64,000 bases of DNA from Owenia fusiformis. Taxonomy: Eukaryota > Annelida > Polychaeta > Sabellida > Oweniidae. Both the position numbers and the translations under genes were made by a program. The stretch spans positions 8,701,555 through 8,765,554 of the forward strand of contig CAIIXF020000002.1 of NCBI GenBank assembly GCA_903813345.2. Direction: 5' to 3'. The notes beneath the pieces were generated by a model that made no database searches, was not told where the DNA came from, and saw nothing but the letters and a program-made list of their open reading frames with translations. Of this stretch, positions 13,041-25,199 are shown one piece after another. The number at the start of each line of letters is the position of its first letter. The stretch's first letter is position 1.

Positions 13041-13441
13041 TCCGTATGTTTTGACCATGACCTCAGAATGTTTTGACCATAAAATCTTTATGTCTTGACC
13101 ATTACCTCAGTATGTCTTGACCATGACCTCATTACGTCTTGACCATAACCTCAGCATGTCTTAACCATAGCATCAGTACATGTATTGCCTATAACCTCAG
13201 TATGTCTTGACCATAACCTCAATGTGTTTTGACCATAACCTCAATGTGTTTTGACCATAACCTCAGTATGTTTGGATCATAACCTCATTAACATTTTGTC
13301 TTGACCATAACCTCAGTGTGTTTTGACCATAACCTCAGTGTGTTTTGACCATAACCTCAGTATGCCCTGACCGTTACCTCAGTATGTTTTGATCATGACC
13401 TCAGTTTTCATAACCTCAGTGTGTTTTGACCATATAACCTC
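13041..13441. repeat. Minisatellite, about 20-bp unit
   Basis: About 18-20 diverged tandem copies of a unit close to TTTTGACCATAACCTCAGTG. Copies vary at a few positions, with a few longer interruptions. No coding function is suggested. Confidence 0.92.
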
Positions 13442-15176
13442 TTTACCATCACATAGGCGTGTCTTCACTATTATCCATATGTGCTTGCAATTGTATGTTT
13501 TGTTTTTACCTTGTTTTGTTATCCTAATGGGGCACTCAGTCTGACTCGATATTGAAAAAAGTCCACTTTGACCATAATATGGTCAAGAATGATTATGGTC
13601 AAGTTATACAAATACGTACTTTTGTACAATGTGTCATTTCTTTGTACCTTATTATATTTCCAAGCTGCCATATGAACGACGTGTCATATTTAATGTGTCT
13701 CCGTATTGTGTCCACTTTGAGGTTTCCTTTGTGATTGTGTATTTCCTAGGTGTTGATTTTGTTGCGTTCTTTGTTTAGCAATAATTTATATCGTACGTTT
13801 GACGCGTCCCCATATTGATGCGTCAATTGTGTCAATGTTAGCTGTAGCGTAGTCTCTTGAGAATTGCGAACTCAAAAACTTCAATCCGCCTGATGCAAAC
13901 AAAATCAACGCATACAACAATAAGCAACTCAACTCTCAATTTCCATATTGTATCAGTGAATAAGTAAAAATACTTTCTCTGATATAACGTGTAACTCTGA
14001 AAATCCCGATTGTCGTTAGGATCGAGTGGTGGTAAATTATTCCATCGATAGATCCATCATATTTGTCTGCGTAATATTTAGCTTTACGAACTACTTTTAA
14101 GTATCCATACTCATATTAGCAAAAACTCCCGCTGGCTTTCTTGCACAGCCATCCATATCGTAAACAACTCCCAAATCAACAGCACCATCTAATCAAGTAT
14201 TGTACTCCATATCATCTTGCGAAATTGATTAAGTGGTCTTCGTATTCATAGCTCCGTTAACATTTGAACTTATGTCTGAATTAACGATCCGCTCGACTTA
14301 ATGCGGTATTTCTTGCCGGGACACAGATAAAGTCACAATTTAATAGTTTCTCCAATAGAACTTCAGGGGGTGGCCATTTGATCTTGTTTTCAAGGACAGA
14401 CTCCCATTTAGCATTAAACGATAAGTCAGTTCCAAACCCCTAATAATTTGGTCATCCGGCAATTTTTGCGAGGCTTAAAGTGAACCAAATGAATATTGTT
14501 AACTCAAGCAGGGCCAGCATGGGCCATGATAGAAGGGGAAACGCGATCCATTGGGAGACTATACTTTCTGTTGGGCGTACACTCTCCTCAATAAGTCTGG
14601 CAACAGGACGTGCCCTCTGGAATCACTTAATAAAATTTTATAGATTTTGAAAAAATCATCAACGTCAAACACAAGAACATAATTGCGAATCAGACTTTCA
14701 TCATTAATTGATACAGACACTGAACATTGGGAGGTGAGGATGGAAAGCTAGGTTAAAAAATACATGTATTTGGGGTTTCACCAGGAAAAAGAATCCGATA
14801 CTAGTCATTTCGGGATAAATATTTCTGACTTGTTGACGGTTAAACATTAGATTTCCTAAGATCAAATGGCCCATACTATACCCCCCGCCTAACGTCAATT
14901 TTCCTCGATCGATCTTGATGCGAATTGCTTTTATTTGGACTTTAATTGAAACCATGTATTACGGATCAACTTCGGTTATCATTATTGGTATTTTGTTTCC
15001 TAGTTTCTATAGGTAATGAGTTCCCGAATGAATGTTTCTTTTGATAAAGAGAATATTGTCCCCATGGAAAAATTGTCCTAGTTTATAAAGGCCCAAACCG
15101 TTCATGACATTTAAGGCGAATGAGTCAATGTTTAAATATATGGAAACCGAAAAATAAAATAAATGAGTATGTACTA
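13442..15176. other. No gene recognised
   Basis: Unremarkable AT-rich sequence between a minisatellite and a short DNA transposon. The open frame near 14704-14955 shows no recognisable domain. Confidence 0.4.
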
Positions 15177-15759
15177 CAGGGTGTCAAATAAGTCTGTTCT
15201 CCCCCTTAACTTTTCTTAATTTATATATCTCAAAAGGTTATTATATATCATCTTAAAGGGAATTCAGTTTGCGTTTGGTTGAATTTCAAATTTTTAGAGC
15301 ATTTTGAGTGATGTCCATATTTCACATTTTTGATAGTTTGTTTCCCTAAAGCAGCTCAAACAGCCTCAATTCTACGGTGATACGATTCCAAAATGTTCAA
15401 AAACAGGGGTGTTGCTCTTTCCAGGCTTCAAAGATCTTTCTTGATACATTTGAGCAATGTTTCATGGCTATGAAGTTTCTCCTGTGGTTGATCTTCGATT
15501 AATTTCTTGACCCTGTCCTTCATAATTGCAGTATCAACTTTTCACCGTTCATTCACTATCTTGGTAATTTTACTTGTTTTGACATAATCAAAGGTCAACT
15601 ACAACCTTACAAAAAACATTATAGCAATTTTATTCGAAAGAGTTCATTATTGATTTTAAGGGTGACCAGCATTTTCCATAAGCTTTAAAATGATATTTTG
15701 GAAAGTTGACAACCAAAAATTAAAAGTTGAGTGGAAGAACAGACTTATTTGACACACTG
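15177..15759. mobile_element. Short Tc1/mariner-like element
   Basis: The left end reads CAGGGTGTCAAATAAGTCTG after a TA and the right end is its near-inverse, closing in GACACACTG before a TA. The inverted ends match for roughly 38 bp with a few mismatches, and TA flanks fit Tc1/mariner target duplication. At 583 bp with no long open frame it is non-autonomous or internally deleted. The interior may hold transposase remnants, but none was read with confidence. Confidence 0.85.
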
Positions 15760-15761
15760 TA

Positions 15762-16400
15762 TTAAGGAAAAGTTGTAATTAGCTAAATCAATGCATAGGT
15801 TGACTAAATATAGAGATGTGGCTCGGACACAAATATTTACGCTTGTCCATGCAAATGTTTATTTTCTTGGCATTATTATCGGGTTTCGATGCGTGTGGCC
15901 GAGCTGATCGTTAATGAACAGTTTTTTTGGACTTATTTCTATCGAGAGTAGAGATCATTAACAGATCGCACTTCTGTCTATATCACGAATTTTCAGACAA
16001 TCTGTTTATACTAATGACCATTGCATTATCTTAAAACGCACAACTCTGCGCGCATCACTTTTCAAGACATTCTTTACGCATGCGCAGTGCGTCTACTTGT
16101 TGTTTACTCATAACCCTCTTCAGCTAGACCGGCGGGGTCTGATTGCCCAGGGATATAGCTAGTTTATACGGGTGAAGAATCGTCAATTAAATCAATGTAA
16201 TTCTCACGTACAGGTCATCAGCTTGCCTTCGTTCTAAATTAACTACAGACAAGAGGCGGGAAATTAAGTAAATATGCATTTGTCTCCGATATTGGAAGGT
16301 TCGTTCGAAAATTAACATCTCGTTCGGAATCAGCGGCTGGTTATTTGAACGCGAGATTGCATTGCACAGAATTGGTCGAATAGCCGATAGATGTCATTCA
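15762..16400. other. No gene recognised
   Basis: AT-rich sequence with one NRF1-like GCATGCGCA near 16078. Nothing else stands out. Confidence 0.35.
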
Positions 16401-16403
16401 TTG

Positions 16404-16870
16404 ATTAAACATGACGTCATATTTGAGATCTTAAGATAAATCTGACGTCATGACGTCAGTGCCATAGAAACTGAGATTGTCTTGTTTTATTTTGACGTCA
16501 TTCCAATGTAATGAACCAGTTATATCACCAAAAGTTAACATATTTTGTTTGAAATTGGCCGAAAAGTTAAAGGTATGAGGATTCAAATCTCAACGGAATC
16601 AAACAGATCAACCTTCAAAGTTACAGAAACCTGAGATGACTAAGGCTCCACGTGTATTTTACTACTCCTACCACACCGTTGAAGTTTACTCCTTTCATCA
16701 TTTTGACGTCATTTTGCATTGACTTCAATGGCGTAATAGGTGATTTTTGTTAATTTATTTCAAAGTTATTTCGCCGAAAATTTGTGACACCTAGATTGTT
16801 CAAAGTGGGTTAGATTGATAGGCATTAGTACCTAGTTACAGGAACCTGAGATGACTAAGGTGCCATTTCA
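16404..16870. repeat. Diverged tandem duplication carrying CRE palindromes
   Basis: Two related units about 211-217 bp apart share ACCTGAGATGACTAAGG (about 16629 and 16846), TTTTGACGTCATT (about 16490 and 16701) and a GCCGAAAA block. The full palindrome TGACGTCA occurs five times, at 16412, 16443, 16451, 16493 and 16704; two are fused into an 18-bp palindrome. Whether these bind CREB/ATF factors or simply belong to a repeat is not known. Confidence 0.7.
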
Positions 16871-17690
16871 AAGTCCCGCGTTCTGTTAACGTTCAAAAGT
16901 TTTCAACTGAGGAAATCCCATTGACTTTTAAAAACCGGAAGTCAAGGTTTTGCGCATGCGCATTGTATTTTTGGAAAAATTCTGGGCAATGGCTTGTATA
17001 CACTTCAAATTGATCATTTGATTCGTCTGATTAAACCCTTTCATGGAAAGAGCATCCAATTTACTCAGAATATATCTTATTATGACAATTTGCAATTGAT
17101 TGTTTTCTGCAACTGGTGCACACGCGCTTCTCTCCTAGGCCTTAGGCTCAAAGGACATTGACGTTTGGGCTGAGCAGAAATTACGGTCAGCAAGAGTAAC
17201 AGTCGCTATACTTGAACTCACTTACTGGTCCTACTTGATGTGATTTGATGATATAAATGAAATATCTGCATAAATCAATGGAGGGAATGGTGACTGTTCT
17301 TTCAAGTATCCTTCCCCAACCTTTCCTGATTCTAATAAATCATGGAAGGTCATGATGTACTTTCTATCTAACCTAATTTTTGTTGTTTTGATCTGATGAT
17401 TTCCCCGATCGCTGAAATCGAATGATTTCGATTCCCCTCTGTCAAAATGAATTCCACCCGCCTGTCAAACTAGTAATAAGAATAGGTTTAACCCCCGGCA
17501 TACTGTATGTAGTAATATGACAACGCATCACTCCAGTTAAATCAATTCAATCAATTTCAAAATAATTTATTTCAGTTTTCATTACAAAAATTACAACATA
17601 ATACAGGCTATGACACCCCAGGGGGTGTATAACTGCCCATAATTAAATTTACAATAAACATGATAAACTGTGAACATTTAAAGTGGTACA
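16871..17690. other. No gene recognised
   Basis: AT-rich sequence with one GCGCATGCGC palindrome near 16950. No coding or RNA signature was seen. Confidence 0.35.
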
Positions 17691-17692
17691 TA

Positions 17693-18787
17693 CGAGGGGT
17701 GATCAATAAGTAATGGACGCTTTTTTACACGGATGCTTTTTATAGACCAATTCCTTCGATTTTCTTACCAGTGATACATCATTCAATTATCTATCAACTC
17801 TGAAGATTTGAAAACAAAACATGTAATACATTTTGATATATCTTTATTTCCGTGAAGGAGGTATAGGTACCCCGGGACCGACATTTCGTCAAACATCCTG
17901 AAGCTATTTTAGCTTGTTTAACATGCAACGCAGTTGAATGCAGGCTGAACAAAACAAACCATTATGGTCATGAATTACCCCAATTTGTTATGCCTTAGTT
18001 GATTTTGTATATTTTATCATCCCTATGTGGTATTCATGCCACATTCATTCTACATGGCCCTCTACATAGGTTCCATCAAGTGCTACATGTACACAATTCC
18101 TCATCCTCTTAACTCAAGATTGTGAGACAAGGCTGAATCCATTCTCTGACATGTTAGCAAGATGCAGTAGCACGGGTTGTTTCATTTCATCAATGTCAAT
18201 AAACCTGCGTCCCTTCTCTATAGAAATAAGTAGTATAGGAATAAATAAGTCACATGTGGGAAGATCTGGACAATATGGTGCATTGACCAAGGGCTCAATT
18301 TTTAGGTTCAAGGATATTGTTTTCTGAACATTTTGAGATCTGTTGGCAGGTGCATTGTACATATGGAGTAGGGTGTTTACTTCTCTCACCAACCCCTTCT
18401 TCCACAATGCTTCCTCAAATTGACTTGCAAACCCCGACCATACAACACTCTGATATCACAATACTTACTGTTTGTCAGTTTGTGTGTTACCAGTCAGCAA
18501 AATATTTCAAACAACACAACACTTGTTGCATATAAAAAAAGGTTAAATCTAACTATAATTTGTAAAACTGGCTAAAAACTGAATATGTGACGTAAATGTC
18601 GGTCCCGGGGTACCTATACCTCCTTCACGGAAATAAGGATATATCAACATGTATTATCTATTTTGTCTTCAAATCTTCAGAATTGATAGATAATTGAATG
18701 ATGTATCACTGGTAGGAAAATCAGAGGGATTGGTCCATTAAAAGTATCTGTGTAAAAAAGCGTCCATTACTTATTGATCACCCCTCG
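17693..18787 (-). mobile_element. Mariner-family element with about 198-bp inverted ends
   Basis: The element starts CGAGGGGTGATCAATAAGTA and ends with the inverse, with TA on both sides (17691-17692, 18788-18789). The inverted ends are unusually long, running 17693-17890 and 18589-18787 with few mismatches, and include a block around GGGGTACCTATACCTCC. The interior holds a decayed transposase tail on the minus strand. A related solo end lies at 58117. Confidence 0.92.
18114..18407 (-). pseudogene. Mariner transposase C-terminal remnant
   Basis: A 97-codon open frame carries the order of motifs typical of the mariner catalytic C-terminus. A decayed HDNAPAH box is read as HMYNAPANR; then PYCPDLPTCDLF, related to the PYSPDL..CD..LF block, then KGRRFIDIDEMKQPVL. 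The catalytic Asp of the first box is lost, and the N-terminal DNA-binding and first catalytic regions are absent. The copy cannot encode an active enzyme. Confidence 0.85.
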
Positions 18788-18789
18788 TA

Positions 18790-21667
18790 GGTCAATACAA
18801 TAATAAAATATATTTATGAATACAATATACAAATACGAGACAATAATATGAGACAATAAAGAAATGAAATAAATAAATGACTATTCATAAGCTCATTCGG
18901 ATAGATTTGCCGTATTGGGTTAGTAATAGTCTTTTATCGAGATACAAAATGTTTATGTATTTGGAGTAAGGATCTCCCATTTTTTTCCTTGAATCACGTC
19001 ATCTTTAATCAATTGATGAATTTGGCATCGATATCGGTATTTTGCGTTTTGCTTGTTCTCCGTATTTTGAATCAACATTGTCAAATGGCTGGTGTAAGGG
19101 AAATTGTTCCTCGAGAATTTATGCCTCTTGCTGACTTTGATTGGAAATAACATAATTGTAAATGTCTAAAATTAACATTTAGGTCACTGTAAAAATGAAG
19201 TGGTAAGGGGAAAAATTGCCGGGACGCAAATTACTTTTACACCAGTTAAAATGAAAATATTGTCCCACCGGGAATATTGCTCTAACTTGTATTGTCACCT
19301 ACCAGTCCTTAACTGCCACTTGAAATAATGCAGCTATTTCAAGAGCAAATAAAGCGAAAACGAATTTTTTATTACGTTTTTCGAAGAAACAGTAGCCGAA
19401 ATTCTCCTGTTCGAAATAAGAGCCCTGTCTCTACTGAGTCTCTAGCTACTGTACATGCACCAATTGAGAAATAAATTCAGAATATCTTTCAGGTTTTATT
19501 CCTTTTTCAATTAAAATAGGTGGAGAAGGTGCAAAAAGTAATCAGAGGTGCAAATTAGCACTCAACTCCGGAGTATCTGCGCCCAGATTAAGTGTCAAAG
19601 TTGGTTGATATGCAGAATTATTTTAGTGATGACAAATTCACACCGGAATAGCCTGACAACGGTAAAGTCAGATACCGTTGTCACAAATGGTGGACATAAC
19701 TGTCGCTTTAACTCTTCAACCACTTGGTCCTCGTTTCATGGGACTTTATCGTCGCTATTTCTGTGCGTGTATTAATCTCTTGTGATAATGTATCATCTGA
19801 AATCCCAATTTCGATCAAATTGGGTCGTGAATCGCCACAATATAGCGTCTTCGATATAGTCAATGACAACGGAATCTGAATTTGAGATATTTTACAAGAC
19901 AACGGCACATGGTAATATACCGCATAAAAGCCTTGTATATTCTTCAAGAGGTGATAGCGCTGTTGAATCTCAATCGATCCGTGACTTGGGAATCTTACGT
20001 ATAGACTGCGTGTTAATAATCACCAAAACAGAATGTCAAAAGTCAAAATATGTAACAACTCAAAACGCAGCGGGATTGTTAGTCCGTGTTATGCAGCTGG
20101 TATAAAGCCATTAAGTCTAGTTCTCTCCTGGTGCAATACTTTAAATCGTTGTATCAGAGATGTAGATTACACCCCTGGGATCGAGTTGCATGCTTGGCTT
20201 GAAAACAACCTCCCCCGTGTACAGACTGGATTGTTTTACAAAGATTAAAACGATCGCTGAAGAGAGCAAGGACTGATTATCAATCGTGAACTTTCAGAAT
20301 GTTTCTACTTGATGGCAATCTGATATGTAAATGAACCAATTATCGATTCAATTTCCAAAATGATCGCGCGCGTTTGTTTAGGAAGTGTTTGACGGCGTGT
20401 ATCAGTATTTGGTCATACATCGCTAGCCTTCGAAAACATCTTCTGCTTGTTCCTACCCTGTTCAAAAGTTTGATATCGGTTTTTCAAAAAGACATTTTTC
20501 ATGGGATATCATCCTCCTTTGAACTAGCCGCACAAAAGCGTATTAACTCCATCAAAATTGAGCGACCCAATCAGAATATTAATGGAACAATGTTATGCCT
20601 TCACCATTGTTCATGAATAGGATTGGAGAGTCACCAATACAACTACTCTGAGGGAATAATTCGCACCAAAACTGTGGCAAAACGTCTATATCAGACAGAG
20701 GTTGGTGATTACTAACTATCGTAACCTCTTGGCCTCAATATAGCCATTTCTCTTAGCCGAGTCATATCTTTTTCTTATGAACAACATATAAAATTCCAAA
20801 TGTCCCGGATGTTCTTTTGCTGCTATTCAAATCAAGAAACGCACGCAAAGTAACTTCGAGGGATCTCATTAAATGTACATTATTGTTCGTATAATACGTC
20901 CCCAGATGATCTTTCCCAAGCGTATCATAAACACTTGTTCGTTTAATGTAGGTGGATATTACATTCATGTTTCTTTACCCCCCGAGCAACATTATTTCAT
21001 AATTGGGGATCGATTTTTTCTCTTTGCAAAACGCCACAATGTAAAGTAAAGATGATCATGATGTTAATCTACTAACGCCTATCACTTTTTCCTTGGCCTC
21101 CCTAGTGTCTGTTGTCAACTAAAAAGTTGTAAATGACAGAAAGGTGTTACTTCTCAAGGGAAAAAGGATGTCGAAGTACTTGTATGGGAATGGATACCCA
21201 AGAATGCATTTGCTTGCCTTTGTAGTCCATGATATGACATCCGAATATAAAGGATCCGTAGCACACTATAGCGCAGCAACATTTGAAGCAATATTTAAGA
21301 AGGTGCATTGAATACCATTTGCTGAAAAATCTTCCGGATTTCGTGTCGAAAAATGTCTTTCATCATGCATCACAAGGGGTCAAAAAACGTAAATATTTTT
21401 AAAAACTTTTCTGCATTTTACAACACAAAGACCGTTATTCTAAGCATACAGACTAAAGATTATCATAATGTAAAAATTTAATATAATTTTACTGTAAATA
21501 TCGGTGTTTAATTAGTGAAATTACACCAGGGTGCTTTTTAGATTTTGTTTGATTTCTTAAATATGAGCTGAGCAGATTCTACAAAAGTATGTGGAATACT
21601 AACTTAGGTTATTAGTGATTGCGATATATTAATTTATTAGCTGACTTAAAAATTTTATTACCAGAAT
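18790..21667. other. No gene recognised
   Basis: AT-rich sequence with several overlapping short open frames (about 19.5-20.6 kb) without domain signatures or credible splice structure. Confidence 0.4.
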
Positions 21668-21668
21668 A

Positions 21669-21768
21669 AGGCCCGTTGCCAGGATTTGCCAAGGGGGGGA
21701 GTCACTTTTTGGAAAATTCCATGGGGGTCCACTTTTGACCAAAAATGGCCGAAAATTTCAGCACTTGT
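21669..21768 (+). repeat. Fragment of the GGCCCGTAGCCAGG MITE family
   Basis: Starts GGCCCGTTGCCAGGATTTGC, then a G-run and GTCCACTTTTGACCAAAAATGG. It keeps the left end and part of the core of the family seen complete at 60456-60590. Confidence 0.7.
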
Positions 21769-21901
21769 CATTCTTATATAAAAGTGTTTTCATTTGTACC
21801 ATTTATCTCATTGATAGCTGAGGAACAATACAAAACGTCGATGGACTGATTACATAAATTGTTGGTAGTGATACGAAAAATAACCTCAAACGTATAGCTT
21901 A

Positions 21902-22041
21902 TGCCTTGGTCACATTTGCTGCAATTAATCGGCCGGCGCCCGGCCGATTGAGTATTTTGTTCAAAATTGAATACATTTCTGAACAAAATACTCAATCGGC
22001 CGGGCGCCGCAGTGAAAATCGGAGCAAATGTGACCAAGGCA
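21902..22041. mobile_element. PIF/Harbinger-like MITE
   Basis: A 140-bp element begins TGCCTTGGTCACATTTGC and ends with its exact inverse. It sits between two TTA trinucleotides (21899-21901 and 22042-22044), the TWA duplication used by PIF/Harbinger elements. Internally it folds back further through CGGCCGGGCGCC and a TTTTGTTCA/TGAACAAAA pair. There is no coding capacity. Confidence 0.88.
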
Positions 22042-22044
22042 TTA

Positions 22045-23838
22045 GAAACCTAAATCATATATTTTAAATAATTTTGTATTATTTTCTGTTGCATTGTCCA
22101 AATTGTGAAAAAATGGAATTTTAGTTTTTGGTAATTTTTTGATCTCTGCTAATTACAGGCATAATTCAGCCTAAAAGCCAGAAGTATATTAAAAGGTTAT
22201 AATAAACTAAGTAATTTACACGAACGATTTTAAGACCTGTTTAATTAGGAGTGTTTACGTTCGTTGTTTGCGTTCACACGTAACCCTAATTCAATGCATA
22301 CATTTCAAACTCGGAATCTATTAACACTATACTTCTACCACATAACCTTGAATAGTATTATTGATATCTATCGCAGGGTGGGATCAAATGACACTAGATA
22401 ACGTAATAAACACTACAATTATAAATTGTTTGTTGATTTCAACACAATTAGCGTTAGACATAATTATCAAGAAAATATGAACATATGAGATTATCGGAGA
22501 CAGCAAAGAATCATTCCCAATTGTGTCATTTTTGTGCTCATTTAATGTAAATTAGCATGTAAATAAATAACAAGGATCGAGTGGTTATAAGAACATTAAT
22601 CTCTTCATTGTAGTAGAAACAAATTCGAATCCATAGGTTAATATTATTATTGCGTGTAATATTGTCTTAATTTCGCTTGAAAGCATTTTCTGTAGATTAA
22701 TAAGTCATGATATATCAAACTTGGATATTCTACTCCTGATAAATTGCAGTTATATACAAATAAAACCCCATAAAGTCAACCCTAATTTCCTTTGGGTGCC
22801 ATTTTGTTTGTTATTAGGTCACGTAATAAATTGTTACATCGCCTTAAAAAGTTTGGAAAACCCAGTAGGATTACATGTTAATGCCTCTTGCTCGTAGGTT
22901 CGAATTTGATTTTTTTTCAATAATAAGTCGAAAATTGACAAATGATGAAACTTTGACTTAAATGCCTTAATGTTTCACTTGTTTTTCTCAGTAGATAAAG
23001 TCTGAAATTGACAACTTTGATGAATCCTTAATATCACTTAGACATAAATATAGTTTAACAATTTGCCATGCTGGAGTGTATTATGCTATAGAAAAGTGCA
23101 CAACTGCCCTGGGCCAAGTAAACTTGAAATTGCATGACTGATAGAGGGTAATAATAACGGGAATTCTTCATTGTCGGAGAAACGGAAATAATGGTCCCAA
23201 TGGTATAATTATCCTCCTTCTCTATGTGGCCTTGATTGAATAAATTTACCCGCACTTTAAGATTATTTATCTTAACTAATAACACCTATCCTTCTTTCAC
23301 CATTGTAAAGGAAATGTCTTTTAATGTCACTTGCAGGTCTGCTTGCTTATACACTCCCCTCCATAAGTTTGACAACCTTTGTTCCCCCTTTGAACTACGT
23401 GTTAAAGCCTCTTTACATTTGAATTTTTATTTACTTAACCTACGATGAAAATACTTAATATACTATTGATGGAAACGTAATTTGACTTTATTTCCAATGC
23501 CTCCAAATTTTTCTCAAATTTTTTCTCAATTACAATAAGTAGAAAATTGCAATAACAATATTGTACTGTTCTGTGTTGGGCTAAGTGGTTGCATTATATT
23601 GTGTTGCCTTGTGCTATTTCCATTTTGTTGTATTGTAATTGTGCTGTAGAAAGTTTTGTAACAATTCAATTAATTTGGAATATTCTATAATCATGTTCGT
23701 GGCTTAACCTCAAGGCATGTGATATTTTATTTAGGTTGATATTAATTTGAGGTTATATAATCTTGTAATGAATTTCATCTAAACCAACTTTTATAATTGA
23801 AACTAACTGTAACTTTAGATTTGTTGAGATTCTACCGA
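22045..23838. other. No gene recognised
   Basis: AT-rich sequence upstream of the first tRNA-Ser gene. The short open frames have no recognisable domain. Confidence 0.4.
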
Positions 23839-23920
23839 GCAGTCGTGGCCGAGTGGTTAAGGCGATAGACTAGAAATCTATTGGGGTCTCCCCGCGCAGG
23901 TTCGAATCCTGCCGACTGCG
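23839..23920 (+). tRNA. tRNA-Ser(AGA), copy 1
   Basis: 82 nt with a paired acceptor stem GCAGTCG/CGACTGC and discriminator G. It has an A box in GTGGCCGAGTGG, anticodon AGA at 23872-23874, the long serine variable arm and a B box GGTTCGAATCC. A TTTT Pol III stop follows 4 nt downstream. The sequence closely matches eukaryotic tRNA-Ser(AGA). It is identical to the copy at 29261, while the flanks differ. Confidence 0.97.
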
Positions 23921-24380
23921 TCAATTTTACCCTAGCAGCATTTTTACTGTAACAATATAAATTCAAAGTTTGCAATCTATGTCTCGGCCAATCAGCTTAT
24001 ATTATATCAGTGCATTAATTCAATGTATACGATCAAATTAGCAGACCAATTATTTTACAGTGAATTCATAATAAATGGAGTAGTATCATTATTGGTAAAA
24101 GAGTGACGTCATCGCAGTGCGTTAGGGTTTCTTAAGAAACTGGACAATATCATTTTTTTTATAAAGGAGTGATCTTAGAATTGCAAGAACCCTGTATCAT
24201 TCTTTATTCGATTTAAAAGCACTCATGCATGTACTTACCAAATGAACCTGATACAGGATTCTTTAAATAAATTATAATCCCTCAGATATAATTGTCCTTG
24301 AATGTATTCGCATCTGCGTGCCCCTGAATATGTAGAACAAAGCAAAAATCGGTTCGCAAGGCATTTTAGCAAAATAGCAG
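23921..24380. other. Spacer between tRNA-Ser and the tRNA-Glu array
   Basis: No gene seen. The first units of the tRNA-Glu array begin at its right edge. Confidence 0.4.
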
Positions 24381-24452
24381 TTCCCACACCGTGAATCGAA
24401 CCCGGGCCACGGCGGTGAGGGCGCCGGATCCTAAACATAAGACCATATTGGA
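24381..24452 (-). pseudogene. tRNA-Glu(CTC) pseudogene 1
   Basis: 72 nt. The CTC anticodon is present, but the invariant T33 is changed to C, the D arm reads CTTATGTTTAG instead of CTAGTGGTTAG, and the acceptor stem is mismatched (TCCAATA against TGTGGGA). It shares these faults with copy 2. Confidence 0.85.
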
Positions 24453-24541
24453 GTTGCATAGACCGGGCGATATGACATATCATTTCTTACTGATCAGCCA
24501 AACAAACTGATATGAAATATAAGCATTTAGCAAAATAGCAG

Positions 24542-24613
24542 TTCCCACACCGGGAATCGAACCCGGGCCACGGCGGTGAGGGCGCCGGATCCTAAACATA
24601 AGACCATATTGGA
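24542..24613 (-). pseudogene. tRNA-Glu(CTC) pseudogene 2
   Basis: Nearly identical to copy 1 including the T33C, D-arm and acceptor-stem changes, and their flanks are also nearly identical. The pair therefore arose by duplication of an already broken unit. Confidence 0.85.
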
Positions 24614-24702
24614 GTTGCATAGACCGGGCGATATGACATATCATTTCTTACTGATCAGCCAAACAAACTGATATGAAATATAAGCATTTAGCAAAATAGC
24701 AG

Positions 24703-24774
24703 TTCCCACACCGGGAATCGAACCCGGGCCACGGCGGTGAGAGCGCCGGATACTTACCACTAGACCATATGGGA
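24703..24774 (-). tRNA. tRNA-Glu(CTC), slightly altered copy 3
   Basis: 72 nt with a good acceptor stem (TCCCATA/TGTGGGA), CTC anticodon and intact B box. It differs from the perfect copies in the D arm (GGTAAGTATCC instead of GGTTAGGATCC), which touches the A box and D stem. It may be weakly functional or a young pseudogene. Confidence 0.65.
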
Positions 24775-24866
24775 GTTGGCTATTCCGCGACATATCGCTT
24801 ATCTATTAAAACAGATCAATCAAAACAAAACCGGAATGAAAGATTAGCATTTTAGCAAAATAGCAG

Positions 24867-25107
24867 TTCACACACCGGAAATCGAACCAGGTGTAAAAGA
24901 AATGATGGTCCCCTGGGGATTATGGTCCCCTTTCTTAAAGGCCCTTACTGGCCCTGATTGTGGATACGATAATAAGGGAAAGAGTTGTATTTAGGTCACC
25001 ATATAAATCAATGGAAAGTAGGACCATAATTTGATAGGACCTCCTACCCTTTTACACCGGGCCACGGCGGTGAGAGCGACGGATCCTAACCACTAGACCA
25101 AATGGGA
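24867..25107 (-). pseudogene. tRNA-Glu(CTC) copy 4, split by a MITE
   Basis: The 3' part (24867-24889, 23 nt) and 5' part (25059-25107, 49 nt) add to exactly 72 nt, the length of the intact copies. The insertion falls between anticodon arm and T arm, just outside the B box. The tRNA parts also carry point changes, including one in the anticodon stem and one in the acceptor stem, so it is dead. Confidence 0.9.
24890..25058. mobile_element. MITE inserted in a tRNA-Glu gene
   Basis: 169 bp beginning GGTGTAAAAG and ending CTTTTACACC. The ends remain loosely inverted for about 38 bp, both reaching an ATTATGGTCC block. Two more copies lie at 58626-58785 and 62655-62820. No obvious target-site duplication is present at this site. 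No coding capacity. Confidence 0.92.
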
Positions 25108-25199
25108 GTTGGCTATGCCGCGACATACCGCACATCTATTAATACAGATCGTTCAAAACAAAACCGGAATGAAATATTAGCATTTTAGCAAAATAGCAG

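Noticed and set aside
24235-24483. Minus-strand open frame of 82 codons
   Set aside because: It runs through the tRNA-Glu pseudogene on the same strand and has no protein signature.
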